This document shows positions 27,584-37,191 of a stretch of DNA of 64,000 nt, piece after piece. The notes beneath the pieces are model-generated. The model searched no databases. It worked only from the letters and a program-made list of their open reading frames with translations, and was not told where the DNA came from. Position numbers and translations under genes: made by a program. Source of the DNA: Bifidobacterium asteroides. Lineage in GTDB: Bacteria > Actinomycetota > Actinomycetes > Actinomycetales > Bifidobacteriaceae. Positions within the stretch are counted from its first letter, which is position 1. Each line of letters starts with the position of its first letter. The DNA lies in assembly GCF_030758775.1 (NCBI RefSeq), contig NZ_CP132384.1, positions 1,240,001 to 1,304,000 on the forward strand, written 5' to 3'.

Positions 27584-28351
27584 TCAGGCACGGTGACGCA
27601 GAATGGCCTGGACAGCCTCGTCAGGATCATCAGTGCGGATGACCAGATCAGGGTCCAGCTCAGAAATCATGCCCCGCTGCTTCACCGTGTCCGAAATCCA
27701 GTCAAAGAGTCCCTGCCAGTAAGCCCTGTCGAACAGGACGATGGGCATGCTGGGTGCCTTATGGGTTTGGACCAGGGTCAGCACCTCGAACATCTCATCC
27801 AGGGTGCCGAACCCACCGGGGCAGACGATGATGCCCGAGGAGTATTTCATGAACATCATCTTGCGTACGAAGAAGTAGCGGAAGGTGATGCCCAGATTCA
27901 CCCAGCGGTTGAGTCCCTGCTCCATGGGCAATTCGATGCCCAGGCCGACGGACTTGCCGCCAACCTCAGCAGCACCCTTGTTGGCCGCCTCCATGATGCC
28001 GGGCCCTCCCCCGGTAATGACTGCCATACCGGCCTTGGCCAAGTCGCCGCCCATCTTGCGCGCAGCAGCATAGTTGTGATCCTCCTTGCCGGTCCGAGCT
28101 GAACCAAAGATGGCGGCTGCCGGACCCAGCTCCGCCAACGCACCGAACCCGTCGACGAACTCGGCCTGGATGCGCAGCACCCGCCAAGGATCCATATGCA
28201 GCCAGTCTGTGTCACCGCCCGACGAGAGCAAACCAGCATTGGCATCCGCCTCAGGAATCATGGGCCCGCGCATGATGACCGGACCGCTGTGGTAGGTCCT
28301 GCCCAGGTCCGGGCCTTCGTCGTCATTGTGATTGTCAACCATATCCGCCAT
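27584..28351 (-). CDS. LOG-family protein (TIGR00730 Rossmann fold)
   Basis: 255 aa, start preceded by gaagga. LOG proteins hydrolyse nucleoside 5'-monophosphates such as cytokinin riboside monophosphates, releasing the base; in many bacteria the physiological substrate is unclear. Visible: AAIFGSARTGKED, VITGGGPGIMEAANKGAAE with the GGGPGIME phosphate loop, and the family hallmark CPGGFGTLDEMFE (PGGxGTxxE) with its catalytic Glu. The length and the DxWRVLRIQAEFV N-terminal region match the actinobacterial subgroup (~250 aa). It is convergent with the methyltransferase gene. Last well-conserved gene before the accessory region. Confidence 0.88.
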   Translation of the reverse strand: MADMVDNHNDDEGPDLGRTYHSGPVIMRGPMIPEADANAGLLSSGGDTDWLHMDPWRVLRIQAEFVDGFGALAELGPAAAIFGSARTGKEDHNYAAARKMGGDLAKAGMAVITGGGPGIMEAANKGAAEVGGKSVGLGIELPMEQGLNRWVNLGITFRYFFVRKMMFMKYSSGIIVCPGGFGTLDEMFEVLTLVQTHKAPSMPIVLFDRAYWQGLFDWISDTVKQRGMISELDPDLVIRTDDPDEAVQAILRHRA

Positions 28352-28675
28352 GTACGCATTCCTTCATCGGGCCCCAATCCGAAGGACCCGCTCGATCCTG
28401 TTCCGGCTCTCATGATAGCGGCCCCCGCCGCCCGGCTGACGGCAAGACCAGATTCATATCAGGAGAGATAACCGCAGGCGCTAAGGGTAGCGAGGACGAG
28501 CTGAATCAGATCAACGGAGTATGGTTCTGCACTCCTAGACATGCACAAATAACTGGGAGGAAAACCTGGTCCGAGACTCAAACCGTCTTATGGTTGGTGG
28601 CACAGATTACTTACAACTTGCTTGAATATTTCAACTTTCAAACATGTTTAATCTATGACACTTCGGGCTCGAAAC
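28352..28675. other. Intergenic region at the edge of the accessory island
   Basis: About 320 bases with a marked drop in GC after 28560. I see no gene, att-like repeat or insertion sequence end. It separates the LOG promoter side from the 3' end of the ABC-2 permease. Confidence 0.4.
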
Positions 28676-29431
28676 TCACTCCACATCCCATTTGAAACCA
28701 CGAACCGCCAAAAACACAAGCACTGCAGTAACAGCAAGCACGATGGAGGTTGAAAGCATAGCGCCCGTTTGCTGCAGAGGATTTTTTGATGCCCAGAAAA
28801 TGAGATCTCCAAAGAGAGTCGACGGAATCCACCTGATAACATTCGTCAACCAATCCGGAAGGATTGCGAAGGGTATGGCCAGGCCACTCAAAAACAAAGC
28901 CAACAGTTGCACGAGAGCTCCCAAGTTGGTTGCCAACTGCGGTGACGAAAGCCAGCCACCCATTAAATACCCCAAGGCAAGAAACATGACCAGTCCCAAT
29001 AAGGACACGACAAAAACCCGACCAATATCCCTAAAAGGAAGCAGATTCAGCAACACCGAAGCGCCTACTATGACAAGGATCTGCAGGGTCGCCATAATGA
29101 ACCTTACAGCCAGATACGTCATCAAATAGTCTGCTTTTCGGATCGGCGTTGTTGAAAGTACCCTGAGAGCTCCTGATTGCCTGACCTCGGCCAAAGGACC
29201 TGCAGTCATGGTCAAAGCTGTACCAGTCACTGCCAGAAAGAGCGCCATGGGCATAACGAATGGGCTGAAGTCTGGAGCATCAGCCTGCCCTTTCATCATC
29301 TCGGACATGAGAAGAAACATTCCCGCCATGGCAAAAGGGAAAATTATGACAAAAATAAAATACGAAGTGTTCCTGACTAGTTCACGAGTCTGCAGCGCCA
29401 ACAAGGGGCGAAGGTGCCTTTTTTCTATCAT
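28676..29431 (-). CDS. ABC-2 type transporter permease (DrrB-like)
   Basis: 251 aa from the ATG at 29431 (tagga ahead). Six membrane segments in the ABC-2 pattern: one near residues 25-45, then after a loop MALFLAVTGTALTMTAGPLA, the cytoplasmic REVRQ-type coupling segment EVRQSGALRVLSTTPIRKAD, and four more helices ending in ILAVTAVLVFLAVRGFKW. The family exports drugs, lipids or polysaccharide units. Downstream of and cotranscribed with the ATPase at 29463 (31-base gap). Base composition is lower in GC than the flanking core, consistent with acquisition. Substrate unknown; antibiotic or bacteriocin self-protection are possible roles. Confidence 0.88.
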   Translation of the reverse strand: MIEKRHLRPLLALQTRELVRNTSYFIFVIIFPFAMAGMFLLMSEMMKGQADAPDFSPFVMPMALFLAVTGTALTMTAGPLAEVRQSGALRVLSTTPIRKADYLMTYLAVRFIMATLQILVIVGASVLLNLLPFRDIGRVFVVSLLGLVMFLALGYLMGGWLSSPQLATNLGALVQLLALFLSGLAIPFAILPDWLTNVIRWIPSTLFGDLIFWASKNPLQQTGAMLSTSIVLAVTAVLVFLAVRGFKWDVE

Positions 29432-29462
29432 CTGGAGTCCTAACAAAAATGAGTATTATCAA

Positions 29463-30377
29463 TTATTCAAAATCATGCCCGGTCAATTTCACGAAGGCAT
29501 CATAAAGGCTTGGTTCGTTCATACGTAATTGGGAAACCGCAGGATTGCTCGACAGCACAGCAATAACAGGATCCGTATCGTCGGCACGTATTGAAATGGT
29601 TGTCTTATCAACGACTTCCGGTTCGCCAAAAGTCCGAAGCATGCTCACAAGATCCGTTATTCCATCTGGCTTTACTCGGCAGGATATCAACGTCCCCTTG
29701 GCATGTTTCCTTATGAGTTCCTCCGGACTGCCTTGGGCTACAGACCGACCATGATCTATCACCGCTACTTCATGGCACAGAACTCGCGCTTCATCTAGAT
29801 CATGTGTCGATAGGACAATCGTCGTACCTTCTTCGGCCAGAAACCTAAGCACCTTCCAAAGGTCGTCCCGAGCCATTACATCAAGACCAGTGGACGGTTC
29901 GTCAAGTACGGCTAATTTCGTCCGCCCGATGATGGATAAACCGACATTCAGGCGCTGTTTTTGTCCACCTGATAATTTCGCTACTTTACGGAGCAGCAAT
30001 TCGTCCAAGCCCATCCATTTTGCGACTTGATCCACATCACGTGGGTGATCATAAAGACTGGCCCAAAATGACAGTATCTCCCCCACTCTTTCCTGGGGAA
30101 AGATAGTGGACTCCTGGGGTTGAATACTCACCCGCCGATGAACCCGCTGCGAATCGGTCTGCGGATTCCTGCCAAATATGCTGACGGATCCGGAAGTCGG
30201 TTTTCTCAAGCCGACAGCTATTTCAAGCGTTGTTGATTTTCCAGCACCGTTAGGGCCCAACAGACCAAAGATGCCCCCTTCAGAGACAATTAGATCAAGG
30301 TGATCCAGCGCCTTGATAACCCCTGCCGGCGTTTCATACTCTTTAACTAGATTGCCAAGTTCTATAGCATCATTCAT
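29463..30377 (-). CDS. ABC transporter ATPase (DrrA/CcmA-like)
   Basis: 304 aa from the ATG at 30377, with aagggtgg upstream. Walker A GPNGAGKSTT, Q-loop SIQPQESTIFPQ, signature KLSGGQKQRLNVGLSIIG, Walker B LAVLDEPSTGLD and H-loop STHDLDEA are intact. The ~80-residue C-terminal extension after the H-loop (TLISCRVKPDGITDLV onward) is the type seen in DrrA-like exporters. Drives the ABC-2 permease behind it. Its start faces a degraded EXLDI-family gene across ~275 bases, so a shared regulatory region is likely. Confidence 0.92.
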   Translation of the reverse strand: MNDAIELGNLVKEYETPAGVIKALDHLDLIVSEGGIFGLLGPNGAGKSTTLEIAVGLRKPTSGSVSIFGRNPQTDSQRVHRRVSIQPQESTIFPQERVGEILSFWASLYDHPRDVDQVAKWMGLDELLLRKVAKLSGGQKQRLNVGLSIIGRTKLAVLDEPSTGLDVMARDDLWKVLRFLAEEGTTIVLSTHDLDEARVLCHEVAVIDHGRSVAQGSPEELIRKHAKGTLISCRVKPDGITDLVSMLRTFGEPEVVDKTTISIRADDTDPVIAVLSSNPAVSQLRMNEPSLYDAFVKLTGHDFE

Positions 30378-30653
30378 TGGTGCCACCCTTTATGGTAGGT
30401 ACAGCGGTTCGTTAAAGTTTCATTGCATTGAGCGGCCAAACCTGCCAGACACTCTTCGAAAAGAGTACCACCAATGGTGGTTGAAATACATCAGCATCAG
30501 AACCGCTGACTGCTGCGTCCAAATATTCGAGTGCCTGTCTACAGCAGAGCTGCTAAAGCAACTTATTGATGAATCAAGCGAGCCAACCGTATCGAACATT
30601 GGTTGATCCTGAGAAGCAGCAACCTACCTCTTAAGATGAGTATGCTTATACGC

Positions 30654-31166
30654 ATGGTTGCAAAAAAATTTATGTCTCGGAGCAAGATTTACCTCTTTTG
30701 ACGGAAGCTGTGAAGTATGCAGACAGTCTCTCAGCGGCTGTTGTGCTAGGTCTACGACTTTTCATTGATTCTGAGAAAGAGAAAGAGTCAAGGAAACAAA
30801 GATATAGAACTGAAAGTTTCATCCGATGGCCGAGAAATCATAAAAAGGTTCAAAGATGAAAGAATTTTTAAATTCAGTGATAGGACTTCCGAGGAAAGGC
30901 ACATTACGGAGATATTCCTAACAAAGAAGAAGAACTATGTTTTGTACGAACGAATTTTCACCGACTGGTCGATGATTGCCGAGCACGCCACTCAACTGCG
31001 TGAGGATCCGAGCAATTGGTACATTGATTTTCCAGAAGATGATATTCGAAAGATGTCTGTGTATGAATCACTCGATCAGCTGAAATCGCAGTTACCAAAC
31101 AACATTGCTCAAAAGATAAAGTCAGCTATGTTTACGTATAAGAGTGTTGAGGTCTTAGATATATAG
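30654..31166 (+). pseudogene. EXLDI-family small protein, frameshifted twice
   Basis: The intact C-terminal frame (from 30765) reads RKSQGNKDIELKVSSDGREI and ends in EVLDI, the motif that names the EXLDI family (~130-170 aa, actinobacteria). The conserved N-terminus is also here, but in another frame: from 30668 it reads IYVSEQDLPLLTEAVKYADS then LSAAVVLGLRLFIDSEKE. To join start ATG 30654, N-terminal part and C-terminal part needs one extra A in the A7 run (30662-30668) and loss of one base around 30770-30790 in a gagaaagagaaagag tract. Either the gene is dead or these are homopolymer sequence errors. Function of the family is not known to me; it faces a DrrAB-type exporter here. Confidence 0.65.
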
Positions 31167-32272
31167 CCACAATTACTTTGTGCCGGTCAATTTCTGACAA
31201 GAAAAACTCACAGTAAGTGCAAAAATCAAAGCCCTGATGGTTTGAGATTGGCGGAATAATAAGTGATGCGTTATAGTCACTATTTTAGACTTTAAATCGA
31301 GGACAGGATTCGTTTGTTAGTAGGACATTTCGATTCACTGTAGACGACAAATAAGTTCCAGACACAATAAATCCAGCAAGGTCTTTAAACTTCACGGGAA
31401 TACACTAGATTGACAACCTCGTCTTCAATAATTCCCGTACAAATTAGAAAATTCTCTGTCTTTCACGTGCCGGAACTCTTAGTAATGAGAACTGGCCGAC
31501 GGCCACAGAGAACCGTTTTTCCACGTCGACCAAAAACAGGGCAAACCTAGAGTTTAAGCTGTTTGGGAGAAGCATCGCATGGCGAACCGAGCCATGCGAG
31601 CCAGTAAGCGTCACCAATTACCCAACTGGTAGCCTTGTCAAGGATAGTATCCGTGATGAATACTTCAGGTTGAGGTATGCGACTGAACAGGACCATGCAT
31701 GCTTTTGTGTTTTATTGACGGCACCAATGGCGGTCAATAGCCTGCCTCGTGATCCCATCGGTTGCAATGTTCAAACTCCAGCGTGACCCATATAGATTTA
31801 GTCTGCTATGAGAATGCGATAGAGCATCCAATCCTGTTCGGTGGCTGATGTGATATTCTACCATCAAGCGCAGCGCTTACACAAACTCTCGCATCCGTAG
31901 TTCCTATATTCAACAGCGCTTATTTTACAGCAATCAATTCACAGACTCCCTCAATTGCATTGTGCACAATGGTCATTCAGGGCCTGATAGATATGATTGA
32001 GCGGGACTGTCGCATACGGCCGCATCAAAGATCCTTGTAGCGTCCGTCCTCCCCCACCAGATCAAGGCATCGAACGCAATACCACACCCCGTTCGACGAG
32101 TCCTCATCACACCACCCAACGAGACAACACACTCCCAATAATGCTCCTTTCGTTATTAAGGATCACAGGTATTAATACAAATACTCCCACAGTCCATCTT
32201 CCTACCCACAGAAGCATTAGGTCCTATAGACCAAGTATGTCGATGATATTCAGAAGTTAACTTAGATAATGG
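31167..32272. other. 1.1-kb gene-free AT-rich stretch
   Basis: No frame longer than ~85 codons looks like a protein. I find a perfect 9-bp hairpin at 31575-31599 and a looser inverted pair, acgggaat (about 31395) with attcccgt (about 31431). The sequence may be remains of genes too decayed to name; I searched by eye on both strands for transposase motifs and found none convincing. Confidence 0.45.
31575..31599. repeat. Perfect 9-bp hairpin, 7-base loop
   Basis: tcgcatggc (31575-31583), loop gaaccga, gccatgcga (31591-31599). There is no T run on either side, so it is not a standard terminator. It stands alone within non-coding sequence; possibly an old element end or protein site. Confidence 0.7.
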
Positions 32273-33325
32273 TCAGTTATTCGGTAATGGCGAGTCAGCA
32301 TCACCACCAATATCTCCTAACTTATTTTTCCTCCTACAATCTTGCTCCACATAGTGTGCATAACCTAATTCCGCTGCTGCACGATCAAATTCAGTCTGAT
32401 CAACTGGGATTCCTTTACTGCAGATAAAGTTTGTGATTTTTGCACATAAACCCCCATAATTTTTATCGAATAATTGATGTAAACTCGGATTGACAATAAA
32501 AACAATATCATGAGTTTCTTTATCAATTTCAAAAACACCTAGAATATTTCTTGGAAAGATGCTATCTTTTATAATTATTTCTGAATGTACATCTTTATAC
32601 CAAGTAGCCCCTAGATCTCGTAGTATTTTACAGAGATCCTTTGTTAAAACATAATTGTTCGTATCGTCCTTTCGAACAAAACCCATAATTATATATGAAT
32701 AACGTCTTTGTTCGTTTCGATCTTGTGCAAATTTGAGCGCTGTTTTATATCCCTTTTTTCCATATGATGCGGAAACCAAAGGACTTCGACTTTTATCAGA
32801 CCAGGCACCACCTATATTATGAGCTATATTTAACAGAAACATATAGGCTTTTTTAGCATCATTTGTTATACGAGGTTTTATTTTCCTTTTTTCAATAGGG
32901 TTAAAACCTTTTTCTTTCATTTTCGAATTCACAGTTACAAGTAATTCAAGCGCATCATCCGAACACAACCCAGTTTCATAATATCGAATTTGTCCATCCC
33001 GCCTTGTTCTCTCCAAAAAACCCTTTCCTTTTTCTCCCACTATGAAAAAATCATGAAAGTAATGGGCGTTAGCCCGTCCGTCTCCTGTCTTGTTTTCATA
33101 GGGGGTAAACCCTCTGAAAAAACAAATTGTGTTTTGGTTATCTATGTGATTATCCGATTGTTTTGTGACGTTATTATCACTAGGCTTTTGATTTCCGAAA
33201 TAAATATTATCTAACAAACAACGGATTGCAGTATCTAATTCTGTCTTGACACTACTAATTTCATACTCGTCATTATTCGCCTTTTTTATTGTTTTTAATG
33301 TAATTTGTCGAAATAACATAGACAC
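32273..33325 (-). CDS. Putative ADP-ribosyltransferase-fold protein, AT-rich
   Basis: 350 aa, GTG start with aagggg eight bases ahead (ATG at 33319 is an alternative). Not a family I recognise with certainty, but it carries the three motifs of R-S-E ADP-ribosyltransferases in order: CFFRGFTP (Arg 71), SPLVSASYGKKGYKTALKFA (Ser 185, the STS-like strand followed by a helix) and HSEIIIKDSIFPRNILGVFE (Glu 249, where the Glu strand is followed by the I-x-P-x-x-I-x-G-V pattern usual in this fold). The ~65 N-terminal residues and ~80 C-terminal residues are unmatched. No signal peptide or membrane segment. Coding GC is far below that of the core genome, so it was probably acquired. Toxin, effector or anti-phage enzyme are possible; no antitoxin-like partner gene is adjacent. 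Confidence 0.5.
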   Translation of the reverse strand: MSMLFRQITLKTIKKANNDEYEISSVKTELDTAIRCLLDNIYFGNQKPSDNNVTKQSDNHIDNQNTICFFRGFTPYENKTGDGRANAHYFHDFFIVGEKGKGFLERTRRDGQIRYYETGLCSDDALELLVTVNSKMKEKGFNPIEKRKIKPRITNDAKKAYMFLLNIAHNIGGAWSDKSRSPLVSASYGKKGYKTALKFAQDRNEQRRYSYIIMGFVRKDDTNNYVLTKDLCKILRDLGATWYKDVHSEIIIKDSIFPRNILGVFEIDKETHDIVFIVNPSLHQLFDKNYGGLCAKITNFICSKGIPVDQTEFDRAAAELGYAHYVEQDCRRKNKLGDIGGDADSPLPNN

Positions 33326-34842
33326 GATCCATGCCCCTTTTCCCTAACCAATTAATTGCTAGTATAAATTCTACCATTGAAGAATTTGAGTAGTGATCAA
33401 AACATATGCCGGTTAGTCTGTGGAGTTAGTATATCCCATTGGGACGTAAAACTGGTTCTGCCAGGTGCTAATGCATTATTGTTTCAGTACATCGAGGAAT
33501 TGGTAGAGGCCTTATTAACTGTAGTTATTTCACTATGACACTAACAGGTTAGATTTGTTGATCGCTTAAGGCATGGTTGACGAGCTAAGCATCGCTTTTT
33601 GGCTTAGCGGCATCGCCAATAGATGGATAGCATCTGCATTCTCAATCCGAGCTCGCTGTGGACACATAACATGATGCGTTGGGCTTTGACCAAATTTATT
33701 GGACGGCTGTTTCAGACCTTCTGACGTAAGTACTGCATGTTCCTTAAAAACAATCTCTCAGGGTTCTCTTATATCTGATTAGATACCATCCTTAGGCGCA
33801 TATCCTCCATATTTCAGTCCGGCTATGTTGAATCTTTGCAACTTGCGCACATTCAGGAGTGGCCACATGCCTGTCAGTGAATAGGAGCTTACGACGATGT
33901 AGAACAGGCAGAGTCCCATGGAAATGTTGGGTCTAGTATATATCTACACTATAACTATGATTAAGTCACCATTACTTATACCATACCATGGACTTAGATG
34001 CAGCAATACGACCCGTAACTACATTTCAGGAACCGAAGCCTTCACACTTCCGATATCAAGATGTCCAACTGTCACGGCTATGAGCACCGTTGCCGTGTAG
34101 CCAGATGCCATTTTATTCTAGCCGCGTCATCATCTTTTATGATTTAATCTCCCGCGCCCAATATTTTCGACGACGGGATAAAGGAACAAGATCAACAAGT
34201 CCCAGCAGATCTTGCAGAATATAGGCAGCGATATCCGACATGACTACAAGACGAAGCAACGAGGCGAGCATTTAACCGAGGAACATGGCATCAACCGACT
34301 CAGTTGGCATTTCAAACCTGATGATTTCTTGAAGAATTCATCATCGCATTATCCACACCAGGACCAATACAGGCATGAAGGATCCTCAATGCGAAATCAG
34401 CACCGATCGAGAGACAACACTAATGAAAGACAGGCTATTGGTGCCGGGCTTTGCTTGGCCTGCATCGACCCACTCTGCTCATGGGCATACCCGTGGCTCA
34501 CTTCCGCCACACATCTCTGTAGCGGTTTCGTGGATCCATCTAGCTGTTCGGTTTCTTGCATAGCCAAGACCCAATTACGATGAATGACAGTTTCGGAGAA
34601 CGCATCCAGCAAAAGGCTAGGGAACAGCCTGTGGGTAGGCAAGTCGGTGACATGGGCGTGGATGGAATCAGGAGCTGCTTGCCGGGACGACAGGCGTATT
34701 TTATTAGTTTACGAGGTTCAAATGCTGTGGTCGAGGCCGCTGTTCACTTAGTCTGGGAGCATGAACAATTAGACACTGCGACGTGTCCAAGTACCCGTCT
34801 CCTCCCTGAATTGGTGGCGGCCGACATTGTTTCACCGGGTGC
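33326..34842. other. 1.5-kb region without intact genes
   Basis: No intact gene is supported. On the minus strand, 33779-33919 encodes a 46-residue fragment (MGLCLFYIVVSSYSLTGMWP then LLNVRKLQRFN) that looks like the end of a membrane protein. Together with the truncated ABC ATPase and small membrane gene to the right, it suggests remains of a transporter operon read leftward. The rest is unrecognisable. Confidence 0.4.
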
Positions 34843-34992
34843 TCATATAGCAAGCCAAACGGCTAACGCCAGGCTTGCTGCGCCCAATACACACAGCACG
34901 AACCAGCGCTTGTCATTCTTGCCCAATACGAATCCCCGAACAATCAGTGCCAAGCCGAGCAAAGCCGCGAATACCATAATCCAGAAACCCAT
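34843..34992 (-). CDS. 49-residue membrane protein
   Basis: ATG at 34992 has aaagg eight bases ahead, and the product is almost entirely two membrane helices: MGFWIMVFAALLGLALIV, a short polar loop RGFVLGKNDKRW, then FVLCVLGAASLALAVWLAI to the stop. The loop is positively charged and between the helices, so both termini would be outside. It starts four bases after the stop of a truncated ABC ATPase, so it was likely translated with it, for example as a small subunit or immunity-type protein. Despite the decay around it, this frame is intact. Function unknown. Confidence 0.65.
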   Translation of the reverse strand: MGFWIMVFAALLGLALIVRGFVLGKNDKRWFVLCVLGAASLALAVWLAI

Positions 34993-34995
34993 TTT

Positions 34996-35430
34996 CTAGA
35001 CCTTTCGTTGAAGTTTGATGATTCGATCATGCTGGTCAGCCAGGGAGGCGTCATGCGTAACGGTGACGATTGTGGATTCCGAATCGTGGTTCGGGCCAAA
35101 GAGCAGTGCGATGATCCTCGACCTGTTCGCTGAATCGTGAGCGGCAGCGGGCTCATCAGCAAGAGCGGCCTGGAATTCCGAATGGCGACCCATGCGAAGA
35201 CTTCTCTTGCTTTTCCCCACCGGAATATTCAAGCGGTTTTTGCCAAATATAGACCCAATGCTCAGAGAGTCCGCCACCTGGCCGAAGCTTTCGGAATGCT
35301 CCTTGCCTAGTGCCCCTGCATAGAGCAGGGGCAGCTTGATGTTGCCCATGATGCTCAAGGAACTGATGAGCCTTGATTCCTGCAGAACGAACCTGATTTC
35401 CTGGCTCCTCCATGCAGCCGATCCAGGCTC
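34996..35430 (-). pseudogene. Truncated, frameshifted MacB/LolD-type ABC ATPase
   Basis: The N-terminus with Walker A is missing. What remains: a Q-loop region (EIRFVLQESRLISSLSIMGN then IKLPLLYAG), the signature LEYSGGEKQ in a different frame from the rest (about 35205-35230), Walker B as ALADEPAAAHD (normally ALADEPTGALD) and H-loop VTVTHDASLADQHDRIIKL. So at least two frameshifts plus an N-terminal deletion. The break is at ~35430, right where the following exporter gene ends (35434), suggesting a recombination junction. It probably served a FtsX-type or bacteriocin-type permease now lost. Confidence 0.75.
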
Positions 35431-35433
35431 TTT

Positions 35434-37191
35434 CTACAAGGACCAGCCTGCGCTCTCCCCCTGTAAGCGAACCATCCGCGCGAACTCACCATTTGCAGCC
35501 ATAAGCTTCTGCGGAGAACCCTGCTCGACCACACGCCCATGGTCAAGAACGACAATCTTGTCGGCCTGCTCGACAGTGCGCATCCGGTGGGCGATGACCA
35601 TGACGGTCTTCCCCACCAGCAATTGTGACATGGCTTCCTGCACCTGCGTCTCGTTCTCCACATCCAGGGAGGCGGTGGCCTCGTCAAGCAAGACAATCGG
35701 GGCATCCTTGAGAATGGCTCTGGCAATGGAAATCCGCTGCCGTTCACCTCCGGAGAATCTGGAGCCGTTTTCACCAATCATCGTCTGGTACCCCTGTGGC
35801 AGGCGTGAGACGAACTGGTCGCAGTTGGCGGCCCTGGCCGCAGCCAACACCTCCTCGTCACTGGCACCGCACCGCCCCATCCGAATATTGCCCATGACCG
35901 TGTCGTCAAAGAGCATCACGTCCTGGAAAACAACGGCATAGTCCCGCAGGAGAACCTCCGGATCCACTTGGCTCACATCCACCCCTCCCACGGTGATGGA
36001 ACCTGAAGCGGCATCCCAGAAGCGAGCCGCCAATCGAGCGCAGGTCGATTTCCCGGACCCCGAGGGGCCCACCAGGGCCGTAATCTCCCCCTCCTTGGCA
36101 GTGAAACCAACATCTTCAAGAACCGGCTCATCTGCCGCCTTACCAGCAAGGCCGGGATAGGAGAAGGCAACGTGGTCGAAGACGATATCGTGCCCATCGG
36201 GATGAAATTCCGTACTCCCCTCAGCTACAGGTTCCTCGTTGATGGAGCGAATCCGCCGGGCCGAGCCCTGGGATTGGAAGAGTTCCGAAACCAGCATCAG
36301 CGCCTGATCAAAGGGCGAGTAAATCCGTGAGACCATCAGGAGGAATAGGAACATGACCATGAAGTCGATCCTGCCCTGGATGATCAATCCGGCAGCCACC
36401 AGGAAGGTCGTTGCCACACCCAACCTCAAAACCACCATGGCGGAGTTCAATATAAGGCCATTGGTCATCTCGGTTCGGACCGTAGTGGCTTCGGTGTCAT
36501 CGATGGTCGAGAAGAGCCTCTCCAGATACCTGCCTTCCTGGTTGGTGGCGTGAATCTCCCGAACGCAGTCAAGCGCCTCCTGAATACCGTCGCTAACACG
36601 AATCTGGGCCTGTCTCGTACGCTGTGACGCGTTTTCGACGAATCGCCGAGTGGCAAAGATGATGGCGAAGGCCACCGGCACACTTCAGAAGGCAGCCAGA
36701 TCAAGAGCCCAATTGATGGGCAGAAGGGCCAGAAAGACCAGGACGGATGAGACGACCGCACCGTAGAGCTGGCTCAGCGCATGGGCGTAGGCATGTTCCA
36801 TGGTGGCCACGTCACCCAGAATGGTATCGGTCAGATCAGCCAGATCACGCCGCCCGAAAAAGGAGAGCGGCAGTTTGCGCAGTCGCTCGGCAAGGTCGAT
36901 CCGCTGGGTTCCGGTCTGACTGAAAACCGCACCGTAGGAATAACTGTACTGGAACCAAGAGGTGCCGAAGAGGATAAGCGCAAAGACCAGGAGACCGGCC
37001 AGATAGGGCAGGACTTTCGGCAGAGGCGCCCCTGCCGTCAGATGCTCAACAAAAGCGTTCATGACCAGCAGAAGGGAGGCCGTTCCCGCCATGATAATCA
37101 GATTGGTCAGTGTGGTCCACAGCGTTCCCAGAACTACGATCTTCATGCCTTGGTCGGACAGGGCATACTTCTTCTTGAATGAGGCGAACAC
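35434..37191 (-). pseudogene. ABC exporter half-transporter with in-frame TGA
   Basis: Without one stop codon this would be a normal 585-aa half-transporter. Residues 1-168 (MFASFKKKYALSDQGMKI to LDLAAF) hold the first membrane helices; then TGA (36687-36685); the same frame continues SVPVAFAIIFATRRFVENAS with the remaining helices and a complete ATPase domain: Walker A GPSGSGKST, signature RFSGGERQRISIARAIL, Walker B IVLLDEATASLD, H-loop IAHRM. The likely original codon is TGG. A restart at GTG 36681 would give a product lacking the first three to four helices. It is cotranscribed behind the other half at 37192-39099 (start codon directly after its stop). Pseudogene, readthrough, or sequence error are all possible. 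Confidence 0.85.

Noticed and set aside
31440-31570. Transposase-like remnant on the minus strand
   Set aside because: The piece LFLVDVEKRFSVAVGQFS has no DDE-type context or terminal repeats.
34690-34845. Possible lactococcin-972-like fragment on the minus strand (VSNCSCSQTK then TAASTTAFEPRK)
   Set aside because: Resemblance is faint, needs a stop to be read through, and no precursor start or signal peptide was found.
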